Notes: generated by a model from the sequence alone, not told the origin. 64,000 nt of DNA from Paenibacillus_V sp046244365 (GCF_046244365.1 NZ_CP176395.1:5890001-5954000), one strand, 5' to 3'; shown: positions 43,988 to 53,160, numbered from the stretch's first letter. Numbers and translations: made by a program.

Positions 43988-45424
43988 ATGCCAGCAACTA
44001 GCGGTGCCAATACGTATATGATTTACCGGCTTAAACTTGAGAAGCCACTGGCTGTATTTAGCGAGATCGCCTCGATCATCGACAGCAACGGCGGAGATAT
44101 TATCGGGATTGACGTCATTTCGTCCGGCCGGTCCCAAACGATACGCGATATTACGGTCAACGCTGCCGACCCGCTCCAAAGCGAGCGAATCGGAGAAGCC
44201 TTGCAGCGTCTGGAAGGCGTGGAAGTGATTCATGCTTCGGACCGGACGTTTCTCGTGCATCTTGGCGGCAAAATCGAAATGAAATCGAAAATCCCCGTGA
44301 AAAACCGTGATGATTTGTCGCGCGTTTATACGCCGGGAGTCGCACGGGTATGCACGGCGATTGCCGAATCGCCGGAAAAGGCATATACGTTAACGATCAA
44401 GCGCAATACGATTGCCGTCGTATCGGACGGAACGGCAGTGCTTGGACTCGGCGATATCGGACCGGAGGCGGCGATGCCGGTTATGGAAGGCAAAGCGATG
44501 CTTTTCAAAGAATTTGCGGGAATCGACGCCTTTCCGATCTGCTTGAATACGAAGGATCCGGAGGAAATCATCCGCATCGTAAAAGGCATCGCTCCCGCAT
44601 TCGGCGGCATCAATCTCGAGGATATCTCCTCGCCGCGTTGCTTTGAGATTGAAGAACGGTTGAAACGGGAACTCGATATTCCCGTCTTCCACGACGATCA
44701 GCATGGCACGGCCGTCGTTCTGCTTGCCGGCTTGTTGAACGCGGCGAAAGTAACGGGGAAACGTCTGGAAGCCTGCAAGGTTGTCGTCAGCGGAATCGGC
44801 GCGGCGGGCATTGCTTGCACCAAAATGCTGCTTTCCGCAGGCGTCCGCCATATCGTCGGCGTCGATCGTCAAGGCGCCATCCGCCGCAGCGCCGTCTATG
44901 ACAATCCGCAGTGGAACGAGTATGCCCGGCTGACGAATCCGGACGATGTCGGCGGCAGTCTCTCGGAAGTGATCGAGGGCGCGGACATCTTCATCGGGGT
45001 GTCAGCTCCGAATATTTTGCGCATCGACGACGTTCTCAGAATGGCTACGGATCCGATCGTCTTCGCGATGGCCAACCCCGTGCCGGAGATCGATCCGGAT
45101 CTGGCACTGCCTTATGTGAAGGTTATGGCGACAGGCAGATCGGACAAGCCCAATCAGATCAACAACGTCCTGTGCTTTCCCGGCATCTTCCGCGGGGCGC
45201 TGGATTGCAGAGCGCGCGAGATCAACGAAGAGATGAAGCTTGCCGCCGCTCATGCGATAGCCGCTGCCGTCAGCGATGCGGAATTGTCCGAGACGTACAT
45301 TATTCCAAGCGTGTTCAACCATAAGGTTGTCGAAAAAGTAAGGCTAGCGGTTATCGAGGCCGCGTACCGTACCGGCGTTGCCCGTAAAGCGGCACCGGAT
45401 TTCATTTTGGAAGAACAAGGCTGA
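43988..45424 (+). CDS. NAD(P)-dependent malic enzyme with N-terminal ACT domain
   Basis: The 478-residue protein has an ACT domain at about residues 9-90 (YRLKLEKPLAVFSEIASIIDSNGGDIIGIDVI) and a malic enzyme core: YTPGVARVC, VVSDGTAVLGLGDIGPEAAMPVMEGK, FHDDQHGTAVVLLAGLLNA and VVSGIGAAGIACTKMLLSAGV for the cofactor. It decarboxylates malate to pyruvate in the cytoplasm. It follows the symporter by 51 bp with GGAGAG upstream, so uptake and catabolism of malate are probably one operon. The ACT domain suggests allosteric control. Confidence 0.94.
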   Translation: MPATSGANTYMIYRLKLEKPLAVFSEIASIIDSNGGDIIGIDVISSGRSQTIRDITVNAADPLQSERIGEALQRLEGVEVIHASDRTFLVHLGGKIEMKSKIPVKNRDDLSRVYTPGVARVCTAIAESPEKAYTLTIKRNTIAVVSDGTAVLGLGDIGPEAAMPVMEGKAMLFKEFAGIDAFPICLNTKDPEEIIRIVKGIAPAFGGINLEDISSPRCFEIEERLKRELDIPVFHDDQHGTAVVLLAGLLNAAKVTGKRLEACKVVVSGIGAAGIACTKMLLSAGVRHIVGVDRQGAIRRSAVYDNPQWNEYARLTNPDDVGGSLSEVIEGADIFIGVSAPNILRIDDVLRMATDPIVFAMANPVPEIDPDLALPYVKVMATGRSDKPNQINNVLCFPGIFRGALDCRAREINEEMKLAAAHAIAAAVSDAELSETYIIPSVFNHKVVEKVRLAVIEAAYRTGVARKAAPDFILEEQG

Positions 45425-45452
45425 GCGGCGCGCTCAGCCTTGTTTCTTTTTT
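45419..45452 (+). terminator. Terminator of the symporter-malic enzyme operon
   Basis: GGCTGAGC, GGCGC, GCTCAGCC form a perfect stem followed by a T-rich tail; the stem includes the stop codon. Confidence 0.9.
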
Positions 45453-45463
45453 ATGCGGATGCT

Positions 45464-46732
45464 CTAGGATCCGAAATACCGCTCCGCCGGCAGCCGGAAT
45501 GTCCAGGGTCCGCGTAGGAGCACCTCCGGTCTGACGATCTTCAGCTTTATTTTTTTGCTGCCCGGATCGATGTCGAATTGCACATATTCGATCTCGCCCG
45601 TCCGTTCGTTCATTTTGGCGCTGTGGCTCATTCCGTCGACTCTGAAGCTATGCAGGGATCGGGGCGCATGCTCATCGTAATGAAGATCGACGTACAGGCG
45701 AAGCTGGTTATCGCCGATCCGTTCCGTTCTATCGATCGTTACGGGAAATCCTGCAATTTCGAACGTTTGATTAAGATGATCGACGGTTACCGTCGGAACT
45801 TGAACGGTCGTTTGATCGGCATACTCGGTATTGATTTCGGGAATCGTCAGCGTGTAGTTCTTAGCTCCGTTCACGGATATAGGGAAATAAAATTCCCGGG
45901 CAGGACTGGCAAGACTGTGAATTCGCTCGATATCGTACCCCGTCCCCGATTCGTCCGTAACGGTCAGCTTTTGATCGCTGTGGACGCCATACAAACCGTA
46001 ATCCGCAATCCTCAATTCCTTAGGCTGCTGCGACAGTAAAGAAATCATCGCCTTCTCGCCCGTCCTGCTAGCGACAGCCGTTATCGTGACGCCGTTGACC
46101 GACATCGTTTCGCCCATGTCCCCATAACTGTCGAACGACTCCGCTTTCACAAGCGTAAGAGGGATCGTCGTTTGGGGATTATCGCCTGCGATCAATTCCA
46201 CCTGCCCGCCGGCTATCATTTTTCCTTGAAACCAGAACGAGGCCGACCATTCCCCCGGCGACCAGCTGGACATGGAGCTATTGACGGTATACTCGGTTCC
46301 TTGACCGTTCCTTACGATGACGTGCTCCAGCTTGGCGGTTTTGGTTCCCGATATCGAAATGAGCGTCATTTCGTCGTCCACCATCATCCCGGTAACCGCG
46401 ATTTCGCCCCTGCCGATCTGCGCCGTGACCGGATGCTTGAGCACATACCGTTCGGCCGAGATTTCCTCCTCCTTCACAATGCCGATACCGGGCACGTACT
46501 GCAGCGCTTTTTGGATGGAAGCTACGACCTGCGAATGATAAACGGCCATCGGAACCAATAGGACGCCCGCCGTTAAGGCAACCGCCATTCTTCGGTAAAA
46601 TGTCTTTCTTCGGCCATGACGGCTTTCGGCATCAAGCTCGGCTTTGGCTGCCTGGATACCCAGCTTGCTTCTGCGGTGCAGCTCGGGAGGAATCGGAATC
46701 GTTTCGATTTCGCGTTTAACGGTATTGGTCAT
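45464..46732 (-). CDS. DUF4179 domain protein, probable anti-sigma factor
   Basis: The 422-residue protein has a cytoplasmic N-terminal segment of about 50 residues, one membrane segment (MAVALTAGVLLVPMAVYHS) and an extracellular beta-rich domain of the DUF4179 type (about 70-190), then a further domain. The gene overlaps the ECF sigma factor gene upstream by 17 bases, so translation is coupled. Such pairs are sigma/anti-sigma modules responding to envelope signals. The ATG at 46732 is chosen because GGAGG sits about 9 bases upstream; 46741 abuts that site. Confidence 0.85.
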   Translation of the reverse strand: MTNTVKREIETIPIPPELHRRSKLGIQAAKAELDAESRHGRRKTFYRRMAVALTAGVLLVPMAVYHSQVVASIQKALQYVPGIGIVKEEEISAERYVLKHPVTAQIGRGEIAVTGMMVDDEMTLISISGTKTAKLEHVIVRNGQGTEYTVNSSMSSWSPGEWSASFWFQGKMIAGGQVELIAGDNPQTTIPLTLVKAESFDSYGDMGETMSVNGVTITAVASRTGEKAMISLLSQQPKELRIADYGLYGVHSDQKLTVTDESGTGYDIERIHSLASPAREFYFPISVNGAKNYTLTIPEINTEYADQTTVQVPTVTVDHLNQTFEIAGFPVTIDRTERIGDNQLRLYVDLHYDEHAPRSLHSFRVDGMSHSAKMNERTGEIEYVQFDIDPGSKKIKLKIVRPEVLLRGPWTFRLPAERYFGS

Positions 46733-47255
46733 GCAGGTCATCCTCCTTGGCCCGTTTCCGAAGCTTGCTCAGTGCCCGGTATAAAATCGTTTTGGCCGTC
46801 CCCAGCGGGATTTCCGCGATTTCCGCCGTCTCTTTGATCGTGTAGTCTTGATAAAACCGCAAAACGATAACCTGCTTCTCTTCCTCATCGAGCGAATCGA
46901 TCAAATCCTTGAGCGTGATCGACAGCGGTATATCTTCCGCCTCCTCGCCGGTTTCCAGCCATTCGCCGAAATCAGGCGCCAGCCGCAGCGTTTTCTTGCG
47001 TTTCCGGAGCGAATCGAGGGAAGAGGTTATGGCGATACGAATGAGCCATGTTTTGAAATAATGAGGCTCCTTGATGCGGGAAATCGCTTTGAAGGAACGG
47101 TAAGCCGTTTCCTGTACGACGTCCATCGCATCCTCCTGATGATTCAAATACACATAGGCGATCCGGTATATGTCTTGCTCATATTGCTCAAACAGCGTCA
47201 TAAACGCCGCTTGGTCGCCATTCTGCGCTTTCTTGACCAACTCAATGATGTTCAT
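46716..47255 (-). CDS. ECF-type RNA polymerase sigma factor
   Basis: A 179-residue protein with sigma region 2 (DIYRIAYVYLNHQEDAMDVVQETAYRSFKAISRIKEPHYFKTWLIRIAITSSLDSLRKRKK) and region 4 (DEEEKQVIVLRFYQDYTIKETAEIAEIPLGTAKTILYRALSKLRK). The ATG at 47255 gives the normal ECF length, but its ribosome binding site is weak; upstream in-frame starts to 47312 are possible. It directs transcription of its regulon once the DUF4179 partner releases it. Confidence 0.9.
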   Translation of the reverse strand: MNIIELVKKAQNGDQAAFMTLFEQYEQDIYRIAYVYLNHQEDAMDVVQETAYRSFKAISRIKEPHYFKTWLIRIAITSSLDSLRKRKKTLRLAPDFGEWLETGEEAEDIPLSITLKDLIDSLDEEEKQVIVLRFYQDYTIKETAEIAEIPLGTAKTILYRALSKLRKRAKEDDLHDQYR

Positions 47256-47478
47256 CACCCGCTTGCTATTCGCTTTCTCATTAGACGCGCGACTTTCGCA
47301 TTTGGCTTTCATTATTCAAAATGAAACGGCTGTCCCGTTCATCGTAAGAATAACACGGCAATTCCCGCAGCGATAAGCGATTTATTTTCAAGAAAAGAGG
47401 TTAATTCAACTATCAATTTTGGAATGGTAATCCCACATTTTGCTATGTGATCGAGCTTAAAACTAGCCTCCACGCCCA

Positions 47479-47810
47479 CTTCACTATTTAGCATGGAGGT
47501 ACGTTTTGAGCTCGGGGTGAACCTGGGTTCATAGTTGTGAACTTAGGTTACTGAACTATGGTTCACTAATAATGAACATGAGTTCACTATACCACTGAAT
47601 TTCCACATTAATGAGCGAATAGTGAAGTAAAAAGGACTATTTGGATGTGAGGTTCACTAATAGTGAAGTTTGCTTCACTATTTAGCATGGAGGCGCGTTT
47701 TTGAGCTGGGATACTGAACTTTGGTTCACTAATAATGAACCTGAGTTCATTATTTTACTGGATTCCCGCCTTAATGAGCGAATAATGAAGCAAAAAGGAC
47801 TATTTGGCTG
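47479..47810. repeat. Second cluster of TTCACTA/TAGTGAA repeats with internal tandem duplication
   Basis: Two copies of a long unit begin CTTCACTATTTAGCATGGAGG at 47479 and 47673 and end ...AAAAAGGACTATTTGG. Within them TTCACTA and TAGTGAA alternate, including the perfect palindrome TTCACTAATAGTGAA near 47653. The block is related to 3690-4020. No gene is seen from 47313 to 48001. Confidence 0.78.
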
Positions 47811-47908
47811 AAGTTACAAAGGAAGGTTCATGTAGTGGTGTTTGTGGAGGCACTTTGTGGAGGCAGTTTGTGAAGGTCCTGTTTGTAATGCTGTTTGTGA
47901 CGCCTCCT

Positions 47909-47957
47909 AAAAAAGAGGCTGTCCCTCCGCCACTTTCATGACTTTGGAGCAGCCCCC
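47909..47957 (-). terminator. Terminator of the phosphoesterase gene, copy 2 of a dispersed hairpin
   Basis: On the minus strand GGCTGCTCC pairs with GGGACAGCC and is followed by TCTTTTTT. The stem and loop resemble 15166-15211. Confidence 0.7.
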
Positions 47958-48001
47958 TTATCCATTCACGGGAGAGAGGATTTGTCCCCTGGGCGATGGG
48001 G

Positions 48002-48127
48002 CTATTTCGTCAAAACTTCCATCTGCTGGATCAAGTTTTTGAACACGCATTTATAGCGGTTATTGAAGTTTATTTTCTCCCAGTCTTGAGACAGGTTGGT
48101 TCGGTACCCTTTTGGGACAGCACCTTC
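48002..48127 (-). pseudogene. Short C-terminal gene remnant, unidentified
   Basis: A startless minus-strand frame reads GYRTNLSQDWEKINFNNRYK and then CVFKNLIQQMEVLTK before a stop, after an in-frame TAG. It lies between the repeat block and the phosphoesterase. I do not recognise the family. Confidence 0.3.
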
Positions 48128-48166
48128 CTATGCTGGCTATCCCCAACAACACAAGGCAGCGAACCG

Positions 48167-49282
48167 TCAACCCTGAAGCATGTCCACAACGCGGTCTTCG
48201 CCCGCTCCGACTCTTGTAAAATAGAGCTTCCCCTGCCCGTAATCGACGGTAACGAGATCGAAGGCCGTTTCGGTAATCGTCCCTTCCGTTCGCGCCGGCG
48301 CATTGTCGAAATCCCGGTGGGTGCAGGCGTTGAGGCTGGAAATCATCAGGATGCCGTCCTTCGCCACGGCCTGATCGAAATGAACGTGCCCGAACAGCGA
48401 GGCAACGAGCGTGCCGGGACCCTGCTCCGTAAAATCGGCAGTGACGGACTGGGCAAAATCGCCTTCTACCGGCTCGGACGTATACGCACAACCTTGCTGA
48501 TAGGCGCGCAGCAGCTCCCACATGACCCGATCGTTCTCGATGCTGTTATCCGTTCCGTACACGTCATCCTGCAGCAGTGCGACATGAGAAAATAGGATGA
48601 TCTTCCACTCTGTGCGGTCCGATTTGTCGGTAAAATCCAGCGCATGGTGCGCCATCCAGTTCAGCTGCCGGTTCGAGAATGCGTACTTCCATTGCCCGTT
48701 ATAGACGAGTCCCCCCTCCTCCGACCTGCGATAAGGGATATCGATGGCGTCAAGCACAATAACCCGCGTCCGGCGTTCAGGAACATCGTAATAGTAGTAC
48801 AGCCCAGCAGCGTTATCGGCGTCGAACCGGACCGTCCCTTCCAGCCCTTTGAACAGCTCGCCGTACATTTCATCCGGAAAAATAACATTGTCCGTCCCGT
48901 TCTTATGATGGTAAAAATCGCGAATCGAGTTGTCGTCGTGATTGCCTTTTACCGGAAACAAAGGATACCCGGGAAGCGTCAGCGCCTGCAAGATTTCCTT
49001 CTGCGCCTGGAGCGACTCGTCCTTCGGCCCGTTGATGCTCATGTCGCCGCCGCACACGATAAAGGCCGCCGACGTGCCGGCAGCCAGCTCCCGGACCGCT
49101 TTTGCCGCATGAAGCTGGTTGCCCCCGACCTGATGATGGGGATCGGTTATGAAAATAAACTGCAGCGTTCGATCGCTGCGCAGGCTGTTCGCTTTGGTGA
49201 TCGCCGTCTGGACGGAAGCCTGCAAATAATCGGGCAGCCGGCCGTTCACTTCCTGCTCCCGGTTTGGCAAGGAGGCACTCAT
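48167..49282 (-). CDS. Calcineurin-like metallophosphoesterase
   Basis: The 371-residue protein carries the dinuclear metal motifs in order: FITDPHH, CGGDMSINGPKDE, PVKGNHDDN, LFSHVALLQD and FGHVHFD. No signal peptide is visible, so it acts in the cytoplasm; substrate unknown. The ATG at 49282 is about 8 bases after AGGGAGAG; 49288 is too close to it. The gene stands alone. Confidence 0.9.
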   Translation of the reverse strand: MSASLPNREQEVNGRLPDYLQASVQTAITKANSLRSDRTLQFIFITDPHHQVGGNQLHAAKAVRELAAGTSAAFIVCGGDMSINGPKDESLQAQKEILQALTLPGYPLFPVKGNHDDNSIRDFYHHKNGTDNVIFPDEMYGELFKGLEGTVRFDADNAAGLYYYYDVPERRTRVIVLDAIDIPYRRSEEGGLVYNGQWKYAFSNRQLNWMAHHALDFTDKSDRTEWKIILFSHVALLQDDVYGTDNSIENDRVMWELLRAYQQGCAYTSEPVEGDFAQSVTADFTEQGPGTLVASLFGHVHFDQAVAKDGILMISSLNACTHRDFDNAPARTEGTITETAFDLVTVDYGQGKLYFTRVGAGEDRVVDMLQG

Positions 49283-49476
49283 GTTCATCTCTCCCTTTCG
49301 GATGCTGGGTTCAATCCCTCAAGATTCCAGCTTTTACGCACATAATAACACGATATAACCACTAATCACAACATAAATTACACGTATAGCAAAGAAAACC
49401 AACATAAAAACCGATCCCTATTAGGTTTCTCTATGACTCCCTTTCGTTCGGCTCCTTTTCCGCAGCATTCAAAAAA

Positions 49477-49505
49477 GACCGGACCAAGCAATCGCTTGAC
49501 CGGTC
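49477..49505 (-). terminator. Terminator of the NAD salvage cluster
   Basis: GACCGG and CCGGTC with inner CAAGC/GCTTG pairing form a stem; on the minus strand TTTTTT follows. The rest of 49289-49539 shows no gene. Confidence 0.85.
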
Positions 49506-49539
49506 TCCAAAAAAACCTTACGTATCCATGTTCTCCTGC

Positions 49540-51015
49540 CTACTCCGTCTTCCCCGCCGTATACTCGTGGATCATGCGCATCTTCAGCTCCCATGCCGTC
49601 TCGCTCAAGTTGACGCGGTAGTGCTCCGGGTTCAGCTTCCGCAAATATTGCGGCCAGAACAGCGCCAGCTGGCGCTTGTGATGCGCCCTGATCTCGTCTA
49701 ACGACGGAAGCTCCGCTGCTTGCACGCCGTTGATAAATACCGCTTCCAACAGCGGCTGGGCGTCGTACCCTTCCACATATTTATGCAGGTAAGAGTGGAC
49801 CGGGTGAAAGAGCTTCAGCCTGCCGCCGCTCGGCGCCTGCTCGGCGTCCGTCAAGCAGATGTAATCCGCGATCGCTTTGCCCGTCTTGCGGTCCACGATC
49901 CGGTATACGTCCTTGCGGCCGGGCGTCGATACCTTCTCCGGATTGCCGGATATTTTGATCGTCGGCTCCAAGCGCGGCTCGCCTTGACCCGTCGAGTCGC
50001 CCGCTTCCCGCGCCACCAGCTTGTAGACGCCGCCTAGCGCCGGCTGATCGGCTGCGGTAATGAGCTGGGTGCCGACGCCCCACGTATCGACTTTTGCGCC
50101 CTGCGCCTTCAGGTTAAAAATCGTGTTCTCGTCCAAATCGTTCGAGGCGACGATCACGACGTCGTTCATCCCTTCGGCGTCCAGCATCGACCTCGCCTGC
50201 TGCGACAAATAGGCGAGGTCGCCGCTGTCGAGCCGGATACCCTGCAGTCGCTTTCCTTGCTCCCGCAGCTTCTTGCCGACACGGATCGCATTCGGCACGC
50301 CGCTGTTCAGCGTGTCGTACGTGTCGACGAGCAGCGTGACTTGGCCCGGCAGCGCTTTGGCGAAACGCTCGAACGCCTCCTCCTCGCTCCCGAAGCTCTG
50401 CACCCATGCATGCGCGTGCGTGCCCTTCGTCGGGATGCCGAACCTTTTGCCAGCCAGCATATTGCTCGTCGCATCAAAGCCGGCGACGTAAGCCGCCCGC
50501 GCTCCCCATAGCGCTGCATCCGCCTCCTGCGCCCGGCGCGTACCGAACTCCAGCAGGATGTCGCCGCCCGCCACCTGCTTGATCCTGGATGCTTTCGTTG
50601 CGATGAGCGTCTGGTAATTCATGAAGTTGAGCAGCGCCGTCTCGACCAGCTGCGTTTCGAAAACCCGTCCTTCCACGCGAAGCAGCGGCTCGTTCGGAAA
50701 GACGACGGTGCCCTCGCGGACGGCATAGAGAGAACCGGTAAACCGGAATCCGTGCAGCTCCTCCAAGAACGACGGATCATACGCCTCCTCCTGTTCGCTC
50801 AAGTAGGCGATATCGTCCTCCTCGAACCGCAGGGCATGAATGTACTGCACGATGCGCTCCAGCCCGGCCGATACGGCATAGCCGTTGCCGAAAGGCAGCT
50901 TGCGGAAAAAAGCTTCGAACACCGTCTGCTTGTTATGCGTACCGTTCACCCAGTGGGCGTACATCATGTTGATTTGATATTTATCGGTATGGAGTGCCAT
51001 GCCGTTCGTTTGCAT
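49540..51015 (-). CDS. pncB: Nicotinate phosphoribosyltransferase
   Basis: The 491-residue enzyme joins nicotinate to PRPP with ATP use, making nicotinate mononucleotide for NAD. Family segments include the N-terminal DKYQINMMYAHW, ILLEFGTRRAQEADAALWGARAAYVAGFDATSNMLAGKRFGIPTKGTHAHAWVQSF with the catalytic His, GIRLDSGDLAYLSQQ and VDTWGVGTQLITAADQPALGGVYKLV. It is last in a cluster after pncA (gap 29 bp). Confidence 0.95.
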   Translation of the reverse strand: MQTNGMALHTDKYQINMMYAHWVNGTHNKQTVFEAFFRKLPFGNGYAVSAGLERIVQYIHALRFEEDDIAYLSEQEEAYDPSFLEELHGFRFTGSLYAVREGTVVFPNEPLLRVEGRVFETQLVETALLNFMNYQTLIATKASRIKQVAGGDILLEFGTRRAQEADAALWGARAAYVAGFDATSNMLAGKRFGIPTKGTHAHAWVQSFGSEEEAFERFAKALPGQVTLLVDTYDTLNSGVPNAIRVGKKLREQGKRLQGIRLDSGDLAYLSQQARSMLDAEGMNDVVIVASNDLDENTIFNLKAQGAKVDTWGVGTQLITAADQPALGGVYKLVAREAGDSTGQGEPRLEPTIKISGNPEKVSTPGRKDVYRIVDRKTGKAIADYICLTDAEQAPSGGRLKLFHPVHSYLHKYVEGYDAQPLLEAVFINGVQAAELPSLDEIRAHHKRQLALFWPQYLRKLNPEHYRVNLSETAWELKMRMIHEYTAGKTE

Positions 51016-51044
51016 CTTCCTTCGCCTCTTTCCCCGATGTTCGT

Positions 51045-51602
51045 CTATCGTTCTTCTGTTTGCGCCAGGATGACGTTCGCCCCCAGCGAGCCCTTAAAAT
51101 GACCGAGCGCCCATTCGTGCCCCGCCTGGTTGAAGCTGGCCACCGCATCCTCATGCACCGTGATGGCGAAGCCTTTATTGTAAGCATCGACCGCCGTATG
51201 CAGGACGCAAATATCCGTGCACACGCCGATCAGATGCACGTCCTCAATGCCGCGGGCCCGCAGCGCGAGCTCCAAATCCGTCCCGCAAAAAGCGCTGTAC
51301 CTCGTTTTGTCCATCCAGCGAATCCGTTCGCCCAGTTCTCTGTACGTCTCGGCCAGCTTTCCGTAAAGCGCTCTGCCTGCCGTTCCCCGAATATTGTGCG
51401 GCGGGAACAGCTTCGTCTCCGGATGAAACGGATCGTCAGCTTCATGCAAATCTACGGCCATTACGACATAGTCGCCCGCCTCCGCAAATTCCCGCGTCAA
51501 TGCCGCCACCCGCTCCTCGATTGCAATCCCCGGTTCGCCTACCGGCAAGCTTCCATCCACAAAATCTTTCGTATAATCAATGACGATTAACGCTCTCACC
51601 AT
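51045..51602 (-). CDS. pncA: Nicotinamidase (isochorismatase-like cysteine hydrolase)
   Basis: The 185-residue enzyme hydrolyses nicotinamide to nicotinate, the substrate of the next gene's product. The catalytic Asp is in LIVIDYTKDFVDG, the Lys in WMDKTRYSAF, and the Cys in IGVCTDICVLHTAVDAYNKG; metal ligands Asp and His are in MAVDLHEADDPFHPE. The ATG at 51602 follows AGGAGG by 5-6 bases. It lies between the nrtR-like gene and pncB. Confidence 0.93.
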   Translation of the reverse strand: MVRALIVIDYTKDFVDGSLPVGEPGIAIEERVAALTREFAEAGDYVVMAVDLHEADDPFHPETKLFPPHNIRGTAGRALYGKLAETYRELGERIRWMDKTRYSAFCGTDLELALRARGIEDVHLIGVCTDICVLHTAVDAYNKGFAITVHEDAVASFNQAGHEWALGHFKGSLGANVILAQTEER

Positions 51603-51699
51603 AACCGCCTCCTTGTTTGCGATTCCTTGCCCAACCCGGCATCGATGTTCGAGCTTCCGCTCGCGTTCTCCGGCCAACGGTCAGCCGTGCCCCAATCAT

Positions 51700-52473
51700 T
51701 TACCCGTATATGGATAACGGAGGCTCATAGCCCGTGAACCGGTACAGCTGGGCCGGCCGCTGCGAGTATTCGACGGAAGTCAGCGGGCTGCCGTTCGTAT
51801 CCTTCACTTCTTCCACGATGCCCTTCCGGCTTTGAGTCGACGTAATTTTGCGTATAAAATTATGCTCCTCGAACCCCGGCACCACGGTCCGGATTACCTG
51901 CTGCAGCTCGCCGAGCGTAAAACGTTCGGGCAAAAATTGCTTCGCGATCGTGGAGGTAAGCATCTGCTCGCGAATGCTCGAATAAGCGTCGCGGACAATG
52001 GTACGGTGATCGAAAGCCAGCTCCATCTTGTCCAGCGCTTCGTCAACCGGAAAAAGTCCGACCTCCTCGGCGTCGTCCGCCGCCTGACGATGCGCAAGCA
52101 GCGCTTCGTTCACGAGGGCGCAATAGGCATGGGAAATGATCCAGCCGCGGGGATCGCGTCCCGGCTCGCTGTAGACGCCCAAATATTCAAGATGGACGTC
52201 GTTTACGCCCGTTTCTTCCTCCAGCTCCCGCCGCGCCGTTACTTCCATTGTTTCCGTTTCTTTGGAAAATCCTCCGGGCAGCGCCCACATTCCCTGAAAC
52301 GGCCATGCCTTACGGCGAATGAGCAGCACCTTCAGCTCGCGGAGGGGGAGCGATTTTTTGCCCGGCCGCTTCTCTTGCTTCGTGATCGTAAAAATGACGA
52401 TATCCGCCGGCGCGCCGTCCGGGGTCCGGTAACGGTCTGCGGAATAGTTGCGTTCGTTCTCCGTTTGGTTCAT
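51700..52473 (-). CDS. nrtR: NrtR-like Nudix regulator of NAD metabolism
   Basis: The 257-residue protein has a Nudix domain at about residues 25-160 with a complete Nudix box (GFSKETETMEVTARRELEEETGV) and a C-terminal winged-helix region (LPERFTLGELQQVIRTVVPGFEEHNFIRKIT). This is the layout of NrtR, which binds ADP-ribose and represses NAD synthesis genes. The box is intact, so it may also hydrolyse ADP-ribose. The start at 52473 has AGGTG 8 bases upstream. It heads the pncA-pncB cluster and so probably controls it and itself. Confidence 0.88.
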   Translation of the reverse strand: MNQTENERNYSADRYRTPDGAPADIVIFTITKQEKRPGKKSLPLRELKVLLIRRKAWPFQGMWALPGGFSKETETMEVTARRELEEETGVNDVHLEYLGVYSEPGRDPRGWIISHAYCALVNEALLAHRQAADDAEEVGLFPVDEALDKMELAFDHRTIVRDAYSSIREQMLTSTIAKQFLPERFTLGELQQVIRTVVPGFEEHNFIRKITSTQSRKGIVEEVKDTNGSPLTSVEYSQRPAQLYRFTGYEPPLSIYG

Positions 52474-52571
52474 GCCATCGCACCTGCCGTTCATTATTTC
52501 GCCGCCGAACCTGCGTTGCGGAAGCCCTAGCGAGTAAGGCCAACCGCATACCGAATCCGGCCGCTTTATTT

Positions 52572-52592
52572 ATATTGTCATTTTGACATTAT
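52572..52592. promoter_or_regulatory. Candidate NrtR operator
   Basis: ATATTGTCA, TTT, TGACATTAT form an inverted repeat with 8 of 9 paired positions and a perfect TGTCA/TGACA core. It lies about 100 bp upstream of the nrtR-like start, where an autoregulatory operator is expected. Confidence 0.5.
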
Positions 52593-52632
52593 TGATTCCG
52601 GTTGTCAAGAGGCACAGCGTTTATCGGGATTC

Positions 52633-53160
52633 CTATTTGATCCGATTGTCTTTATCGAGCACTTCCTGCTTGAAGGACGGCTGCGCGTCGTCGAAAACCA
52701 CCGCCCAAGCATATCTGCCTTCCGCCCCTTTGTCGTCAAGCTTCGCCTCAAGCGAGAGCAGCGCGGCATCCTTTCCGTTTACGACGACTCGATCCAACTT
52801 GTCAAGCGTTGCCAATCCGAACATGACGCGGCCGTTATGTATGACACCCCCGCTCAATGGAGCCAGCCCCGTTTCCGCTAGACCCATGCCGGTTCCCGTA
52901 GACATGCCGCTTACTTTCCAGCCGAACATGCCCTTCTCCAACTCGACGCCGACAATCCGATCGCGGTCGTTTAAGTAAAAATAGACGGCTTCCTGCCCGA
53001 AGGCTTGCCCGCCTATCAGCGTTTTCATCCGATAGCCCTCTGACTTTTCGTATTTATTAATGGCCAAGGAAATGTCGGAATAGGAATGCTTATAGTCCTG
53101 AAACGTAAGAGCCGCCCAAATGATCAACAGCAATATCGCCGATGGCAGCAGCCTTTTCAT
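52633..53160 (-). CDS. Membrane-anchored protein of unknown function
   Basis: The 175-residue product has one N-terminal membrane segment (RLLPSAILLLIIWAALTF) and an outside domain of about 150 residues without a recognised family. ATG at 53160 follows AAGGGGGG. It lies between the NAD cluster promoter region and a divergent small gene, with no obvious partner. Confidence 0.75.
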   Translation of the reverse strand: MKRLLPSAILLLIIWAALTFQDYKHSYSDISLAINKYEKSEGYRMKTLIGGQAFGQEAVYFYLNDRDRIVGVELEKGMFGWKVSGMSTGTGMGLAETGLAPLSGGVIHNGRVMFGLATLDKLDRVVVNGKDAALLSLEAKLDDKGAEGRYAWAVVFDDAQPSFKQEVLDKDNRIK

